A stretch of DNA of 64,000 nucleotides from Phoronis australis. Its lineage: Eukaryota; Phoronida; Phoronidae. Position numbers and translations under genes: made by a program. The notes below the pieces were generated by a model, which was not told the origin of the DNA, searched no databases, and saw only the letters and a list, made by a program, of their open reading frames with translations. This document shows, in pieces, positions 39,801 through 54,800 of the stretch (position 1 is its first letter; each line of letters begins with the position of its first letter). Location of the stretch: assembly GCA_002633005.1 (NCBI GenBank), contig NMRA01000524.1, positions 126,381 through 190,380 of the forward strand, given 5' to 3'.

Positions 39801-42800
39801 GCAGACTGAGAAATGGCAGGGTTTTCATTCCGCATGCATTAAGATTTTTTTAATCTGACAAGTTGATAAGGGTTACCTGCAGTGACATAAAACTTTATTT
39901 TAAATTCAACTTGTCATTATTAGAGCAAAATGTTACCAAATTTTAGCAGCGACACTTCTTTTTGTTGAACATTGCAGTCATGGCTTCTACAGACAAATGA
40001 ATCTTAATGAGGTCAAAGTTGATACTGCACTGAAGCATTGACCTGTTTACTGCGATTAACTGGCACTGAATGCTTTTACCTAGGTCCAAAGTTAGAGATT
40101 CATACTGACACAGCGCTTCCCAAAACATCAAAACATCGATGTCAGTGTGAAAGGGTCTTATCAGCTGTTAAACCAGATAAGCAACCTGCCGCTGACAGGT
40201 ATATCTTGGGGCAGATCTTGGCTATGATCAGAATTTTGTTGCGACTCGATGACTCAAAGGCTTATATTTAATTAAAATTTCATTAAATTGGAAGTAAGAG
40301 ATCAAAAGAAATTAACTAAAATGCAAAGTAACGATAATTATAATCAAATGTTAAATATTAGCTACACTAAAAAATATGTATGTTATAATCAGAAAGTGTT
40401 CCAAGTTACATATTTCTAAAAAGTTCTGGTTTCCAATACATGGTGACATGAAGCTGCCCAAAAATCGGTCTAGAAGTTACCGCGATTTACCTACCTCTTT
40501 CCGTTTTTCTGCTCTAGTCTCGCTCCTCTCCAAAGTGTTGATGGGCACAACGCTGGAAGGTCGTGCCTCTTGACGGGACTTCCTGGCTGAGGGAGCTCGG
40601 GTCGTCGACTGAAATTAACAAAACATTCATTCCATTTTACTGCAGAAACGGCTTTTATAAGAAGAACTAAGACTTCACGTCTAGCCCAGCGGATGGCTTT
40701 AGCAGAACATCACTCCAACAATAGTCATGTTCCAGTGACTGCTAACTGACCTCGTGCTGGTAATGGAACACTTCAAGTTGACTTAAATCCTCTTGTGGTG
40801 CCCTCTTCGTTTTTTTCTTTGAACAGGTAGATTTCACAACTTGCTATTCATGTCTGTGAGTGGTAAACATTGGAATAAAACAGTCTTACTGAGAATTTTG
40901 TAGAGCAACACCATTTTGTTATAAGGTGGAAGCCTTTTGTGAATTTTTTCATGGAAGTTAGCACAGATGTTCTAGCAACCAAATGGAATTTGATCCTTTC
41001 CGATCTGCAACTGGACACTGCACCGCAAAGCCGTTGTATTTGGGCTTGATTTTGGCCTCTAAAATGATTCTGCATAGAACTTCATTGCCTGCAGTAAACT
41101 GGTGCTGCCAGTCTGTCTCATCTAAAAATATCAACCAAATTGTACAAAAGAATTGTGCAGTATCTTAGGTTCAAGCACCACTTCAATCTCAGTAAGACTT
41201 TCAACATTCAGAAACGATTTAATACTTGTCTGTTGTTTGATTTGTCAACACCAGGTGGCATCCAAAAGGTACCTAGTAGTGTCTTAAACATTTTTTGCTA
41301 TAAAAACCAAAGCTTGTCTTCCCAATTCTAAAAAAACTCGTGGAAATGAACTAAAGATCTACACTCCGTAAAATATAAACTTAATGTGAACTGGCATTGA
41401 AATTCAAAGGCAACTTTCCGGAGAAAGTTGTGTAAAAAGTAGTCAGAAAGGAACAGCACGATTCACCAAAAGAGTCATTGGAATTAGTCAACTCACTCCT
41501 CAAAGGAAGGTTGGTTAGTGAAAACAAGAGAAACACAATCTCATTCCGGCACCGTTACACCACAGCGAACGAAAGAACAAAGCAGACAATCACATACTTC
41601 AGGAGACTTTCACAGGCACTAAAACATAACCCAAAGATCAGGCAGTTAAGACAGAGGCTACAAAGTGTACCACAGACAAGCACACTTGTCTAGCTTTCAA
41701 TGGTCACTCAGAGACAGGCAAACAGCCAACCACACTGCGTTTACTTAACACACAAAACACATTGGTAAGAAATTCTTAACAAATGCCGATTGTAACAAGA
41801 AATCCATCATAAGCGTCATGTGACCAGCTTCTGGTTGAAACATTAGACTGGTATGATACCAGGATACATTTCTGAAGATTTTTCTCGAAGGATACCATAT
41901 CAATTGTATTCTTATGCAACCCATTCCTGTCTTATACAAAAAAGAAACAAAGCCAATATAAGAAGGAAAACTTAAAGAACAACGCTAATTAGCAAGCATC
42001 TGGAAAGTACTCACACTACAGAACATGAATCAAACCAAACGACTGAAAAATCTGTTCAGCGAAAAAGTCTAATGCACAGCCAAAACTAGAACAAAGCTGT
42101 AGGAGTAGATCTGGCAGAAAAATGGCCACATAAAGAACACGTTTCCTTCATGGGAGACTCATCAAATATCAAGTATATCAAGTTCGAGAACATGGCCAAC
42201 TCAAGCACTAGCTCGGAACAATGATTTACTCTGACCACTCTCCTTAGTCGTACAATGCTGAACTGCTGACGACCTACCACACTGGCATAGAACAAACGGT
42301 TAGTGAAGCGAGCGTCCAGCCACATGTGACACACTTCTTACCCTCGTCTCGACCGAGCTCACGGCTGAACTCAGAACAGCCTGAGGTTCAACTCGAACGA
42401 GCTTCTTAATATTTTCGCTGGGATTATTAGTCAGGCTTAACTTCTGAAATGATTTGGTCGTGTAGGATAACATGAAGACAAAAGTGTGCAACGTGAAGGA
42501 AACAAAATAGAAAAGTTACGACAGAATAAAATCATGAATGATTACTGTTTTAGTCAACACTACAGCATGATGAAATTATGAAGACAGCTTTTAACCTTAA
42601 AGGTTATGTAGGAGCCTAAAAATTTTGAAAATTTGATTGGAAGATCATACCTCAGAAATGGCCAATCGAATTCATATGAAACTTTCAGATACTATGCGTA
42701 ATGCACTATTCTCTAAAACTGTTAAAAACTTCTTTTATAATGCGTCCACATATAAATATGTGGGCGCATAAAAATGTTCCATTTTTTGCATAAAATGCTA

Positions 42801-45800
42801 TGAAAATAGGATTTTTATAATTTGTATGAAAAACTCATGAAACAATAAGGAAATTATTATTTACAAAATTGTAACATCGTTTTTGAGATTTCATCATGAA
42901 AATTTATAACTCATGAAATTTTGTCAAGTCATTCGGGTACCCTTGCTTTGATATAAATGCACCTTTCTTTTCTACTAAATTTTACTAAGAAGGCGTGGTC
43001 ATGTGATCCAATCAATGATGGATTGGTAAAAATCAAATTCTACGTCAGGTGTTCTAGTTTTGTGGACACTTGGCTAAATACACAGTGGCGGATTTAGGGG
43101 GGGGGAAGGGAGTCATGCACCCCCCTAAAATTCTCCCAGATTCCATTTGACAGTACGGGTGTGCGAATGTTTGACAGGCAAAGTCCTGGCTATACTCTGC
43201 CCTGCCCCCCCAATTCAAAATGCTGGTTCCGCCCCTCTAAAGTTATATGATCTGACCATGCTTTTTTCGTTCCAATAAAGTATTGCACATATCATGAACG
43301 ATGCAGTTCTATAGAGACTTACCATCTGGCATAATGTTACACTAAAGAATATATAACACGTCGATTATGTATCGCAACGCACGCATGTGTGGGGTAATTC
43401 TAGCGAATCCAACGCTGAATTCCGCTCGCACATTGCCGTCATGACGTGGAATTCAACTTGAGCTAAGCCGCCACGACAGCGAATTTTGGGTAATTCTGTC
43501 AAAGTATTTGACTGGGTATACCACAAGACTAAGTGTATAGTGAACAGACAAAATATTTCCTCGTCATCAAGGGTCATTCTAGCCATTCCAACAGTGAATT
43601 CCCCTCCCACAAACCCGTCATGACGGGGAGTTCTACTTACGCTCAATGATGGGGAATTCTGGGAATTTTTTTCTGATTATTTTTTATGAATACCATAAGA
43701 CAAACAGTGCACTCACCGCAGAAGTCTCCTGAGTCTTACTACCCCGTGCATTCCTTTGTTTGTCGCGTTCCTTCTTACTCTTGAGACGTTTCTTTTTCTT
43801 TTCTGCCTCCAAGAGCTACAAAATGTTGTTATATTATGCGCATTGAAACGAGACTTCTTTAGATGTCATGTTAATTCATGAGATGAGACCTTCTGCTAAG
43901 TAATTCTCAACTTATTTTGCTCAAACATAACAACAAAATTGTTGTTTTTCTAATTTTCTAAGGCTGATTACCTTGATCCAAGTCATCAAAACTTTGCCAA
44001 ATGTTGTGTTCAGGAAATCTTCAGTTCGAACGAAACTAATAACAAATTAACATTTTCTTAATCTGTATTTTTACGGAGAAATTTGGCAAAGTAGAATGAT
44101 CTTACATGTCGGCCATATTGCATGCTACATAGATGGAGAATCAGCGTACTACGGTCCTGACTCCTTTGGTGCGTGCGGAGTCCAATATGTTCACAAACAC
44201 AGTCACAGTTAACAAAATACCAAATGAAATTCTTCAAAAATAATAAACGCACGGAAATTTACAGAAAAAAATATATTAACATAATTATTAAGCTGTGTTT
44301 TGCTCCAACTGTGTTACAATATGTTGATACGGACAACCCATTACTTTAATTCCAAATCTTTTGGTTACCTTGGCATCGGCTAAGTACTGCAGTTGAACGG
44401 GCAGACCATCAGACAGAGAACTGTCAGAACCACCATCACTAGAAACACACAGGAATAACAAGTCAAGGTAGTGACACAGTCACATAAAATGTAGGTTAGT
44501 TTTGAAAAGTTACTCTCATGGTGTTAAAAAACTGCTTCTAGTTAAATTTTATTAAAAAATTTACAGATAATTTACAACACATTAAAACCACGGAAATACA
44601 TTCATTTACACAGTCATTCTCTTCAATTTTAGGGTTCACGTAATGTCGAATTTGTGGGTTATGCCCAAAGGAGCAAGTTCAACTGGAACATCAATAAACC
44701 GACTTTTGTGGCATTTTGAAAATAATGCTTTTTGATGACAAGCAAAATTACAGATTAAAGCAAAACAAAGAATGATGCACTTTTGCTGAAAATACCAAAA
44801 TATGCAAGACAGTAAACGAACACCAGGCTCTGTATCAATGTTGCGCCACCCTGTAGATGGCACCACTTACCTCGACTCCAACGCAGACATTTCATCCTCG
44901 GACAAATCAATATTGTCTAGGTCCGTGGCACCGTTCTGCAATTGCTGGCGAGCAAGTCGTGCGAGGATCTCTTGCTTGAGTCGTTCCTCCAATTCAGACA
45001 AGATTTTAGAAACCTGGGAACATGAAATCAATCATAATTTTTATTTTCATCACAGATAGGATAAATGTCATACAATGAAAACAAAAATCGCAACATTTGG
45101 AATGTTATCTCAGCTTGACCACAACATGATGACTTATAAGCTTATGATTATTTGGCAAAAACAATGATCGCAAAATTTTCTGTTCAATTTTTACAAAGGC
45201 TAATGACTTAGCAAAAGATGTAAAAAAAACAAAAGAAATCCAAATACTGTTGCTTGGTAACAGCTGTAAAAAACGTACCGTACTGACTTTGTACCAGAAT
45301 TTTCGTGAAGTTAATTCATTGAGAGAAATTTGACAAAATGAATTTCACTTTTCGACATACAGTGTATGACACTAGAACCAAGGGTACAACATGCGGTGTC
45401 ACTTGTCATTTACAATCCAAGAAAAAGCTTCAATTTTTTATTATGAACGCGTAATACGCAAAAATGAAGATCCAAAATCTCCACTTATTATGAACAAATT
45501 GCCAAAGTAGTCATTCTTCATTTTTCAAAGGCTGATTAGTGGTTACTTTACTGTAGACAATGGACAACTTACCAAAACTTGTTTTATGACATCTACATAC
45601 TGCAAATCATGCTAATAATAGACTAAGACTTGCCTAATCGGAATTTTTTGGAGAAATTTCACAAAATTAGAATTTCATTTGTTGCCAACATTGTGCGATA
45701 AATACGGTAAGTGAAGAGTTACCGCGCCATACTTTGTAGACAACTGAAGTGCATTTGATCTGATGCACAAGGCTGATATGAGATGAGCCACAAAAAATTG

Positions 45801-48800
45801 CAAACTGGCGACCATAATCAAGAAAACAGCCTGATTCATTGATTTTTCACACATTGAACAAAAATGTCTATGACAATTCAAAAAATCAAGATACTCGAAA
45901 ATTTATGATTTTTTACATTTTCGAAATTCTTGTAGCAGGCAGAAAATGCTATATCATTGCAAATTAATGGAGGGCAGCTATTCACACATCACTCGAACTA
46001 CAACTTATAAATCAAGGTATGTAAAAACAAAAAATAGTCTAAAAGAAATCACATTGGACTAAACAACTGGAAAATTTAAAAGGAGCAATCCGGCTAACAA
46101 GGGTTTGTAATACAGGGGCCCGTGATCAGCAATCTTAACTTGACACTTGACTCAAAAACTGACCAATCGCATTGCGTGAAATTAGGAAAATTACTTAAGG
46201 CGTGGTACACGATTTGTCAGTTTTTGGGTCAAGTTGTGAGAAAAGTTAGGCGGTCACAGTTAATAATTAGAGACTAGTTCTAAAATTATGTGGGGACAGA
46301 GTGAGAATCCTGCATGTTACGAGGCACGTTACGTCGGCAAGGCTTCATAGATCCAAGCCATTAGTGACGTGCGCATGGTAACTCGCTACAACTTTAAAAC
46401 AATAAAAATGAGAGAGATAGGAAGGATGAAACTCCCGTGCAACAATTACCATAATTTAACGGATGATGAATCATGAGCAGCAGATGTGAAGAGACACAGT
46501 TGGATTAAGTAAACAGTCTGACATTCTGACTTCACAAAACATTCATTTTACACATTCCAGTGTAAACGATGATTTTCAGGCCGCAAACTGATAGTCAACA
46601 TGAGACGAGTGGGCTACTAAGAAAAATTGACCAAATGGAAATGCTAGGTTTGAAGCCATTTTGTGTATACATGCCATCTTCTTGTCAAAGAACGTCTCAA
46701 AATAACCGAAAACGCATTGAATGTTTCCGTCTTGATACCACATTGGTTCAGACCAGCCCTGGAGATGGAGTGTGAACATTGTGAACAACTTGCACTGCAT
46801 TAACAACAGGTGGAGATTTGTCACAGCAATGACACAGAAACTTTATCACTTTGCGCCCAATCAAAGGAGTTGTCGACATACAAACAAGACAATGAATTAC
46901 AAATTACACCAGAGCAGTGTTCCATATATGCAAGCCACTCGTGAGAAAAGGTAAGCGTGATCACCTGCTTTCTTTGTAATGCATGGCGATACCTCACAAA
47001 GATTTTTCACGATCTTGCATTTTCCCAAGTTTCTTGCAGCTACGGAATTCAATCCAGGTTTCACAAACTTAATTTTCAAAATTAGTCTTAACTACCGGTC
47101 GATATATTACTCTGACTTGGTTTGCCTTTTTCTATGGATCACACAGTACAGTTCACAGACAGTTTAGGAACGAGACAGTGATAAATCTGCTTCTCTGGGT
47201 AGCTGGCCGCACCACGTAGTCCACTGGACATTTGGGCACCACTTCGTAGCCGCCCATTCGAAAAACTATTCATGAACAATTTTCTAGGGACACACACAAC
47301 CTTACGCAAAAACTTGGTGAAACCTCTCTTTAAAGTAGCGATGACCGAGATGTGCGAGCAAAAATTATTTTACAAAATAAGCTTGTTAAAAGTGACAGTT
47401 ACAGTAACTATAAATGACAAGACCTTTACACAATGTTTCACATGTTATCTAAAGAACAGTGTCATTTAAGCAAGCCAAGAGATGGTTAGCGTGTAGTGTA
47501 CCGATACTGCAATGAAATTTGCATATTATGAACATAAAAATACTTACAATAGCTCTCATTCGAAGTAAATGACAAAATACAAATCTTTAATTATGATACA
47601 AAGTGAATTCCCACACCTGCAATCAGGTTGTGAGGTGAACATGTTTAAGTTCAGGCAGAGGGCAAATTGCCAGTTTTTCTCACTTAACTATCTTTTATCA
47701 AATTGATTTTGGCGAGACAAAAACACAAACCATTTCACCAAGACAACAATTATTAGAAACACAACAAAACAGAGAAACGCTAAAATGCCTTTAGTTGGTT
47801 TTCCCAGGAAACACGTCAAATTGCAGTGCTTACTTTAGTTGGGTCTGGGTCGCAGTAATCGAGAAGCGTGTCACAGAAATGATAGCCCATCTTCTCAAAG
47901 TCAACCGTGGTGAAGTGACAGTTTTTCTTCTTGCCCAGTGTAGAGCCACAAAACGTTGCCTAGGAGATATCACCAAGAATAAAAATTAGTGGGTAAAATG
48001 TTTAATTTAGATCTCTTTTGTGAAACTAATCCTTGCAAACAATGGTAAGTAACAACAAATTTGACATCACTGCAAATGGGTATGACATCATCACAAATAA
48101 TTATGACATCATCAAAGAGTGTGTAATTTCATCAGACTTACTTATTCCATAAAGTTTGACAAAATCTTCACCAACCTGTCGTGATATTGTGCTCTAAGTT
48201 GAAGAGGTTTCACTGTAAAATGACAGCTTTTCATAGCTGAGTGTGTAGTTCATGACATAAATGTGCCACCTGACAATGTCGCTTACCTCCATCGTGTAGC
48301 TATTCATGATACCCATGTTCCAAATCACAATACGACCAGTTCCTTCCTTACTCTTCTGAACTTTAAACTTGCACTCGTCATAGGAAAACTAGAACAAATA
48401 CAGTACGCAATATCATCAATTTAAAGTAGACTGAACTTACAGGCTAATTCTTTTATGCAAATCACTGAACTATGTCCAGTAGGTATCGTGACTTGGTGCT
48501 GGGGAATTACACTACATGATGCGGGCTACGTGAGTCCCCGAAGTATGTCATTAGTTCAAAGGTCACATATCTGTAGAATTTTTTGTGCACATTTTTAAGA
48601 TGCCATTGAATAAAACTGCACTTTGTTTAGCATAATTGTTGAAACAATATTGTCGTTTAGATCCTGCTATACATTAGCATAGTTAGAAGTATGCAAATAC
48701 AAAATTTATTCGAAGTGGTGGCAGAAAATTAAAGACATAATTGTAATGCAAATACTTGGAACTTTACCCATCATTTTCACAAATCAGTCTCAATGAAACA

Positions 48801-51800
48801 TTTTATTGTTTCACTGTCTTTCTACGGCATCTACAGATATCAACACTCAGGCGTTCACAAATAGTAGCGGCTGCTGATTGCTACATACCTTATCAGAGGC
48901 ATTACGACTCAGCATGACTGGGAAGACCCGCTCCCTCAGTCGACGTGCTGGGTTGTTTCGGTTCTCACAACCGTATATGAACACGTTCTGCTTGCGACTG
49001 TGTCCGTGTAGATCACAATAGACTATCACCTCTCGCTCGTCTTTTAGTCTAAAAGAACAATCATGATGCATTAGATATAGAGTAAATCATTTGCATTTGA
49101 CATTACATTTGAATAAAGACAGCAACTTTTGTAAAATGTATTAACATGTTTTAGCAGTAAAACATCCACCAACGTCAAGCTTAATTCAGAGAATGGATGC
49201 CAGGATGGCTACAGGTACAACACACAGAAATTCCTAAAACACACAAAAATACCACAGCAGGATTGGCTAGCCATCAGCGAATCACAACTCAGTGTAACAG
49301 TGTCAACGACTAATGGGAAACCTGTGCATTGAGTGAGAGCGTTTTTGAAGACTGAATGTGAATGGGTTTACGCAGTTTCAAGCGAAAGTGATTAGTATCA
49401 CTGTCAAAAAGCTATGTTCCCCAGTGGCCCCTGCAAGCAGCATTGTTTTCCTAGTGTCTAAAGATATGTGAATTCATATCACAAACTAGGTGTTCCTTCA
49501 CCCTTCTAGTCACGTGGTGAGTTTTCTCGCTACTTCCTAGTTTCCTAAAATGTCGTCGTTATTCAAATGAGTCTCACGGGGTATGTAACCAAGCTGTAGG
49601 CAATGCATGCGCTCCGATGTCAGATGGACATCCTACTCCATAGTCTAAATAAAATCATGGTGTTTGCCTTGCTACTGCCACATAAGGGACCGAGAAAAGT
49701 GGATAATCACCCGTGGTTTTTTACAGAAAAGCATGAGACTAATCACCCAATGATATCAGTTTGACTGTCTGTCAATCACCTGTCAGATGGTCACAGCATC
49801 ACCACATCACTTTGCTAAAAACCCAGAACCAACTGTTATTTTGGCCTTATCAGCATTGGTCGGTTGACCATAAAATAAAGTAACATCGGAACAAGCCTAT
49901 GCATTTAGCCAAATGTCTACAGCACAAATTCTAGATTTTAAGTCCTTCAAAGTATAAATTTTCTGATAGTAGAAAGCCTGTAGATTAGATTTTTGACCTT
50001 ATACCAATGTGGCAGCATTTGAAAGTTGCTTATGAATCCAGTCAGCCACTTCTGAGATATGATGTCCCAAAGTTAGTCAAATTTGGACATTTTTTCTAGG
50101 GTCCTACATAACCATAACTGAATTAATGTACGGTAAAGTCGCATGATTATCGGACGGCCCGCCATTTTCGACCAAGAATAAATATTTCCGTATACATGAC
50201 GATAAAAATTTCCAAATTTGGATAACTTCAGAAAATCATATCCCTGAGAAAAAGCTGATTCAAAAGAAACTTTTAGATAGTTACAACAAAGCACAGTTGG
50301 TTCTGATCTTTACAAAAAAGACCTGTGCAAACCAAGTAAAAAAAAAAAACGCCCGTCCACATCAGTTTACAGCTGTACAAAGGCATGTAAGCAAAGGTAA
50401 GCAAGACTTGCAGCCAAAGCGGTAAGTAAAATACTGCATCATGTTTGCTTTGTCTCAGGATTTTTCTCCTGACAAGGTGCTCAAATAAAAACATACCGTA
50501 CCATTGACTTAATTTTCAAAAAGAGACCACAACCAGTAAGTTTTTCAGTTGGACCTAATATGCTTTATGCACTTTCTCCAAAACGCTGCATAAGAATTAT
50601 TTTTAAAATGAACCACTTTTGCATGAGGGGCTATTGAACCCCTGATTTTTGTGAAAAAATCAGATATTCCATTCAACAAAGACAGATGATAATTTAGAAA
50701 TAAAATTGAGAGAACTGTATGTCTTTCAGTAAGATTCCCACTTAAACATTTATTGCAACAAAATTTGGTTATATTGGTGATGTGTTTTTTTATGAAAGAA
50801 CTTTTCTTTTTCGTTAAATTACACTAAAAGACACTGTCCCGTGAAATCGATGGCAGACAAACATGAAGTCAAAATTAAAATTACGTTTTACTTTAAGAAA
50901 CTAGTATGTACTTTTACCGGTTATAGTTTTGTAGATGCACATCCTACATAACCTTCAGTTATTATCACTTGACTACTGGGGAAGCAATGAAATTTTGGAG
51001 GACCAAAATTAACTTTTGTGATGAAAATACCCCTTAGCAAGGTCAGTCAAGTTGATCCTGTGGCTGGAGCAATGAAGAGGGAGTTTGATTGAACCACTTC
51101 AGCTTGTGTAGTATACACAGCAAACAGCTTCAAGAAATATTTAGTCTGACCAATCAAGTGAAAAACCTCTGTTCTTAGTATTGAATGCCAGTATTGTACA
51201 TTGGGGAACTGACCAAGACATTCATAAACCAAAATCATTCCCTCAGTTCCTGACTGGACTGCAAGAAAGCTAATAAACAGTCGCCCATTTTAAGACCAGT
51301 CACCCAGAAATAACAGTATTCAATAAAGGCTATATCTAGACCATCACAAGGATATAATGGGGTGTTTGCAACAAATAACAATGACAATTTATGGTCCCAG
51401 AAGCATGTCTGACCTATATACAAGTAATAACCACCCCACAAACACACACACCTGAGCCACGTCAGCATTAAGATCAGATCAGCATTAAGCTCAGACGTGT
51501 CACTGTCAGTGTGCACAGAGAAGAAGATGGCAACAGCTGGCAAGATTGGTGTGGTGCTGATGGTGGTGGCAATGAGCCTGGGCATGGCGACAGCCTTCAA
51601 GATAGCTGCCTTCAATACACAGAGCTTTGGAGAAAAGAAAATGGAAGACCCGAGCATTTTGGGAGTCCTTGTTGAGGCAAGTAATGCCTAAATAATGCAG
51701 ATTTGTGCTGATAAGGAAGTAATGTATATGCAATGGGTGTTTTGAATGTAACATATGGCAGTTGAAAGAAAGTAATTTGATTGCCTGTTCCAACAAGCTC

Positions 51801-54800
51801 TGGTTCACACTCAGATGTATTAGGGGGCGATATGTCATTATACTCAGATGTATGATGGGACAAAATGTTATTATATTGCCCTTTATAGCTGCAGTGCAGG
51901 TGTCACCAGCCTATTACTCCTCATTGTTTTCAGCCTCCCACTAACTTCCATCATTAACACAGTCAATGTTCAGACGATGAGGGCTTCATAGGTTGAGAGT
52001 ATGAAGTAAGCCAGACATTTAATGATAAGTAGCACACTACAAAAATGACCAAATTTGGTTAACTTCATGATAACATATCTCAGAAATAACTGATCAGATT
52101 CTTAGAAACTTTCAGATAATATGTTAATGCACTATTCTCCAAAACAGTGTTGGAAATTGTTTTAAAATGTTCCACTTTTGGATGAAGGGCTATCAAATAT
52201 CTATAGGAGTTTCATGATTTTCAAGAAAAACTCTGAAATTGCATATGATATGAAAGCGAAATGATAATCGTAACAGGATTTTTGAGATCTCATCTTAAGC
52301 ATTTTCATCAAATACAATTTAATCATGATATTGATACTGTTGTTTTGCTACCTATATGCCTTTCTTTTAACTATATTTTATTAAAAGAAATCAAGGTCAA
52401 ATGACCCAATCAATGGCAGATTGGTAAAAATTAGAAAATAAAATTCTCTACTTTCAGAAAATAGAAACATTTACTTAGTAAGGTCCTACATGTAAACCAA
52501 GTATGCTATTATAGCTCAACAATTGCAATCACAGTAATTTGTCCATAAGTTTGGGAAAATTTTTACAAGTTTAAATGACCGTCTGGACAGAGATTATCTC
52601 TGGTCACAATCTTCAACACTTTCATTGCCTTAGTCATAAAGTCACCCCCCCCCCCCGATATGCTCAATCATTACAAACATGACTGTCATCAAATATGACG
52701 TAACTCCAAACATCAGACCAAAATTGTTATAACTGAAATATGAAAAGTGATCTTTCCAGGTGATACAACGTTATGACATCATCTTACTGCAAGAAATCAA
52801 AGATGTTACCGGGGAATTGCTGGGAGAGATCAGAGAAATGGTCAACCAGTAAGTGTTGCCAAACAATATCATGCACAAGCAATGTCTCGGGCTGAAACTC
52901 CGTGCTGCAACTCCTCGTATCGGCATAACCACAGACAGCAAGAATAAAACTGGGATCATGACAAAATAGCAATCAAACCTATGCCGATTTTCAGACTACT
53001 CCGTTCATCACAAGGATACTAAAAATATAAAGTAGAACAAAGCATTCCAGAGATTCAAACAGATTTGATCTTGATTTTGTCACAATCTTACTTTTATTCA
53101 TGCAGTCTATGGTTATGCTATACGGGGAATAGCTTTCACGCCTATCTGTGGCAGACAAGGCAATGATTTCTAACATTGTTGAAGCATTAGGACAAGCTGT
53201 ACAGAACTTTCAGAACAAATTCCACCATTCTACACTAAAAATTGATTTTGAACTAATAATTCTCAGTATAACTTCATCTGCATGTAGATCCTATATTTCA
53301 GGCAGACAGATGGCCGATATGGTATGCGAGTGTCCGAGGAACTTGGCAGATCCAAGTCAAAACAACGTTATGCGTTTTTCTTCAGGTAAATAAAAAGTTC
53401 TAACCACCAAATTTACAATTATTATTACTTACAATGTCATGCCAGGGTGAGTTTTAAAGTCACAGGATTGTTCACCTGACACATCATCACACAATCAAAA
53501 CGTTATAACAAAAACTGATAATCATACTTAAAGCAGTCCATCACAGCCACCCCTATAACAATTATTCAATGGGCCACATAATCTTGTCAAAAATAATGAA
53601 AACCTAGAAAAAGACTTGTAAAACTAAGTAATAACCAAAAAGGATTCCCAATTTAATTTCCAACAGATGTCTTTATTGAAACTAGATTAAGCGATGTTTA
53701 GCCAACATGACCTTGGGACATTCCGTTTTCACACAACGGGGAGTTTTAAATATCGCGATTTATTTTTGTGAGGACCTATAAATCGAGTCCTAAAACAAGA
53801 TAATTAAAGTTAACGCTTCCTTTTTATTTTCTATAGCGATACCGTTATTGGAATGGAGCTGACATGTGTGAGTAATGGCAGGTTAACAAACTACTCAATC
53901 AATCTTATTTCATCTTGTTTTCAAGATGGCCATTTTTCAAATGCCGAACAGTGCTCGATATTATTTTAAATGTTAGGTGGGACACTTCTAACTTGAATGT
54001 TTCGTTTCCAGGAAAGACAAAGGCGTAGAGATACCCGACACATATCAGTATGACGACGGTGAAGACAAAAGATGTCAGTTGATAAAGGAGGATGGGCAGA
54101 CGGAGAAGGTGTTGAAATGTTTCGACGCCTTCGAAAGGGAGCCATTTGCGGTCCGAGTCACCTCTACAGATACACGTAAGTCTCTAATGCCTACATGAGC
54201 ACTGGGTTGAGGAGACACGACCAAAAAATTGATAATGCCATGTATTTTTAGGGGTAATGCAAATTATATCGAAACTTCAGAGTGACAAAATATTTAAGCA
54301 GTAACTTTCGAAAAAATAACTGTTTTCCTAGCTGTACTGAAGTTATGTAGAAAATTGTGTAGAATATAATATGTATTGATGTATTAGTCAAATTCAGATT
54401 TTCAGTACAATTTATAAACTCATCAAGCCACCATGATAAATTTTCTGAGTAATGAGGATTTTGCTTACAAGAAAATACCGTGCGTTATCGCTCAAGGATA
54501 TTCTTCAAAGACTTGTCTCTACTAGTACATATAACCGCAGAGATAGAACTGGCAATCAACAGCAATATTTTCCACTAAACTTTAACATGCGCTTTGAAAC
54601 TGCTTTAAACCCATCACCGCTGTCAAAAGCCTAATTTCTGATTTGTACTGATGCTTACTAATAAAAACATTCAATTTGTTCCGTACTTTGACGAGACAGG
54701 ATTTTTGTACTCCAGAAGATCCTACAGTTCGGTATTACTTGAGAACATGCTCGATAATTTGGCGTCATTTAATGTGCCGAGAATGACTTCAAGTATTGAT

